Shown: piece by piece, positions 15,296-15,848 of the stretch | Numbering within the stretch: position 1 is the first letter of the stretch | Layout of the letters: every line of letters starts with the position of its first letter | Translations under genes and position numbers: made by a program | The notes under the pieces: model-generated | Told to the model about the DNA's origin: nothing | The model's input: only the letters and a program-made list of their open reading frames with translations | Databases searched by the model: none | Assembly: GCA_964597685.1 (NCBI GenBank) | Contig: CAZQZC010000058.1 | Location: 1-15,848 of the forward strand | DNA from: JBCBTJ01 sp964597685 | GTDB taxonomy: Bacteria > Pseudomonadota > Alphaproteobacteria > Caulobacterales > Hyphomonadaceae | Direction of reading: 5' to 3' | Length of the DNA: 15,848 bases

Positions 15296-15568
15296 ATGCT
15301 GGACATCCAATTATCAAACGGTTTTGAACGCGTTTGCGGCCCAGACGGGCGTGATCGCCTACTGGTTCGAAGTCCCCGCGACTTAATCGTCGAAGTTGGA
15401 TGCCACCTGATCCGTCGCAGACGCCGCCTCTCCGCCGACGAACGGGCCTTCCTCGCCTACCAGGATCGGATCCGCGCCGTCGACGAAGCGTTTCGAATCA
15501 ATCCGCCCTTCTCAGCCGCCGCAATTACGGCGCACTTCGACGAAGCGGCGGGTTGGCGGGTGGGCTGA
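15296..15568 (+). CDS. Hypothetical protein, 90 aa
   Basis: I do not recognise it. From ATG 15296 it opens MLDIQLSNGFERV, then has an Arg-rich segment (HLIRRRRRLS near residues 38-47) and an acidic-amphipathic helix (ADERAFLAYQDRIRAVDEAF), ending EAAGWRVG. No membrane segment or signal is seen. The start at 15296 is chosen because AAGGG lies nine bases upstream; ATG 15287 is possible, while the frame back to 15170 includes AT-rich sequence without coding character. It is cytoplasmic by composition and may be a small DNA- or protein-binding factor. Confidence 0.5.
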   Translation: MLDIQLSNGFERVCGPDGRDRLLVRSPRDLIVEVGCHLIRRRRRLSADERAFLAYQDRIRAVDEAFRINPPFSAAAITAHFDEAAGWRVG

Positions 15569-15588
15569 TCAGCCCCAGCCCAGCTGCA

Positions 15589-15674
15589 GGCGCCGCTCCG
15601 CGCACGCGCCGCCGGTCACTCCACGGTTACCCGTGGACCTTCGGAAGGCGGCAAGTCTGTTGCGGAGCGGCGCT
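15589..15674. repeat. Nested stem structure in non-coding DNA, candidate structured RNA
   Basis: Three nested perfect stems. The outer stem is 12 bp (15590-15601 with 15662-15673, plus G-T wobbles on each side). The middle is 6 bp (15608-15613 with 15647-15652). The inner is 7 bp TCCACGG/CCGTGGA (15620-15626 with 15631-15637, loop TTAC), and two further G-C pairs (15614-15615 with 15638-15639) stack below it. It lies 20 bp after the 90-aa ORF. No T-tract follows on either strand. It does not match tRNA, SRP RNA or integron attC features I know. Confidence 0.45.
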
Positions 15675-15744
15675 AGAGCCCTTTCATCCGAATTTGAGCC
15701 GCCTGAGCGCGGGAGTTTTGGGTCAGGGACAGGAGCAGACCGGA

Positions 15745-15764
15745 CCGGCATGCGCGCATGCCGG
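15745..15764. repeat. Perfect 20-bp palindrome
   Basis: CCGGCATGCG followed directly by its exact complement CGCATGCCGG. No T-tract follows. It is in sequence without a confident gene and could be a dimeric regulator site or the core of a hairpin. A smaller CTGGC/GCCAG hairpin (15783-15799) follows, and a 10-bp inverted repeat (15699-15708 with 15801-15810) encloses both. Confidence 0.5.
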
Positions 15765-15848
15765 GAGGATTGCGACGCCGCCCTGGCGCAAAGGGCCAGT
15801 GCTCAGGCGGTCGCGGCCCTGACGCGCAAAGACATGTTTCGATTGGCT
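15750..15848 (+). CDS. Possible N-terminus of a gene running off the right edge
   Basis: An open frame from ATG 15750 to the edge reads MRACREDCDAALAQRAS, then an Ala-rich helix-like stretch ending KDMFRLA. The only Shine-Dalgarno candidate (AGGAG, 15731-15735) is 14 bases away, which is long. The ATG lies inside the 20-bp palindrome. It may be the start of an alpha-helical protein or a chance frame; only sequence to the right can tell. Confidence 0.2.
   Translation, partial: MRACREDCDAALAQRASAQAVAALTRKDMFRLA

Noticed and set aside
15400..15822. 140-codon plus-strand frame at the right end
   Set aside because: It overlaps the 90-aa ORF in another frame and runs through the inverted-repeat region with a Pro/Arg-rich random-looking translation.
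1..15848. tRNA, rRNA, CRISPR array or prophage
   Set aside because: I saw no direct-repeat array, no tRNA-like cloverleaf with a T-loop, no rRNA signature and no phage genes in this window.

Overview
The window comes from an alphaproteobacterial chromosome of moderately high GC (roughly 60% by eye). The evidence is gene content and order. Reading on the minus strand the core runs mutM, short-chain enoyl-CoA hydratase, rpsT, dnaA, dnaN, recF, gyrB; ubiE and ubiB run divergently on the plus strand, with coaBC beyond them. This replication/quinone/CoA neighbourhood is typical of Rhodobacterales- and Maricaulales/Parvularculales-like genomes. A perfect CtrA-type box (TTAA-N7-TTAA) and a UrcA-like secreted protein fit that placement. 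I cannot name a genus.

Layout. 1-1265 is the N-terminal two thirds of a gyrB that runs off the left edge. 1288-5098 is recF, dnaN and dnaA, with a strong GC-rich hairpin between dnaA and dnaN. 5099-5530 is an AT-rich 432-bp gap with no gene. 5531-7720 is rpsT, enoyl-CoA hydratase and mutM. 7789-10098 is the ubiE-ubiB ubiquinone pair. 10099-11740 looks like an accessory insertion between ubiB and coaBC: a 5'-truncated hypothetical gene, the 3' end of an IS3-type transposase, and a secreted six-cysteine UrcA-like protein downstream of the CtrA box. 11741-12964 is a full-length coaBC. 12970-14914 holds a LysR regulator divergent from an NAD(P)-binding epimerase-like enzyme. The last 930 bp carry a 33-residue membrane peptide, a 90-residue orphan protein and a non-coding tail rich in inverted repeats.

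How the genes work together. dnaA, dnaN, recF and gyrB supply initiation, clamp, gap repair and supercoiling; rpsT is ribosomal; mutM removes oxidised guanine; ubiE and ubiB act in ubiquinone synthesis; coaBC makes 4'-phosphopantetheine. The LysR/epimerase pair is probably a self-contained regulator-plus-target unit.

Most worth checking: a DnaA whose box VII arginine-finger position reads Glu instead of Arg; the CtrA box placed so close to its gene that it should overlap the promoter core; and a nested stem structure plus a perfect 20-bp palindrome in the non-coding right end. I did not find a convincing new multi-gene system. The housekeeping core is ordinary in content.
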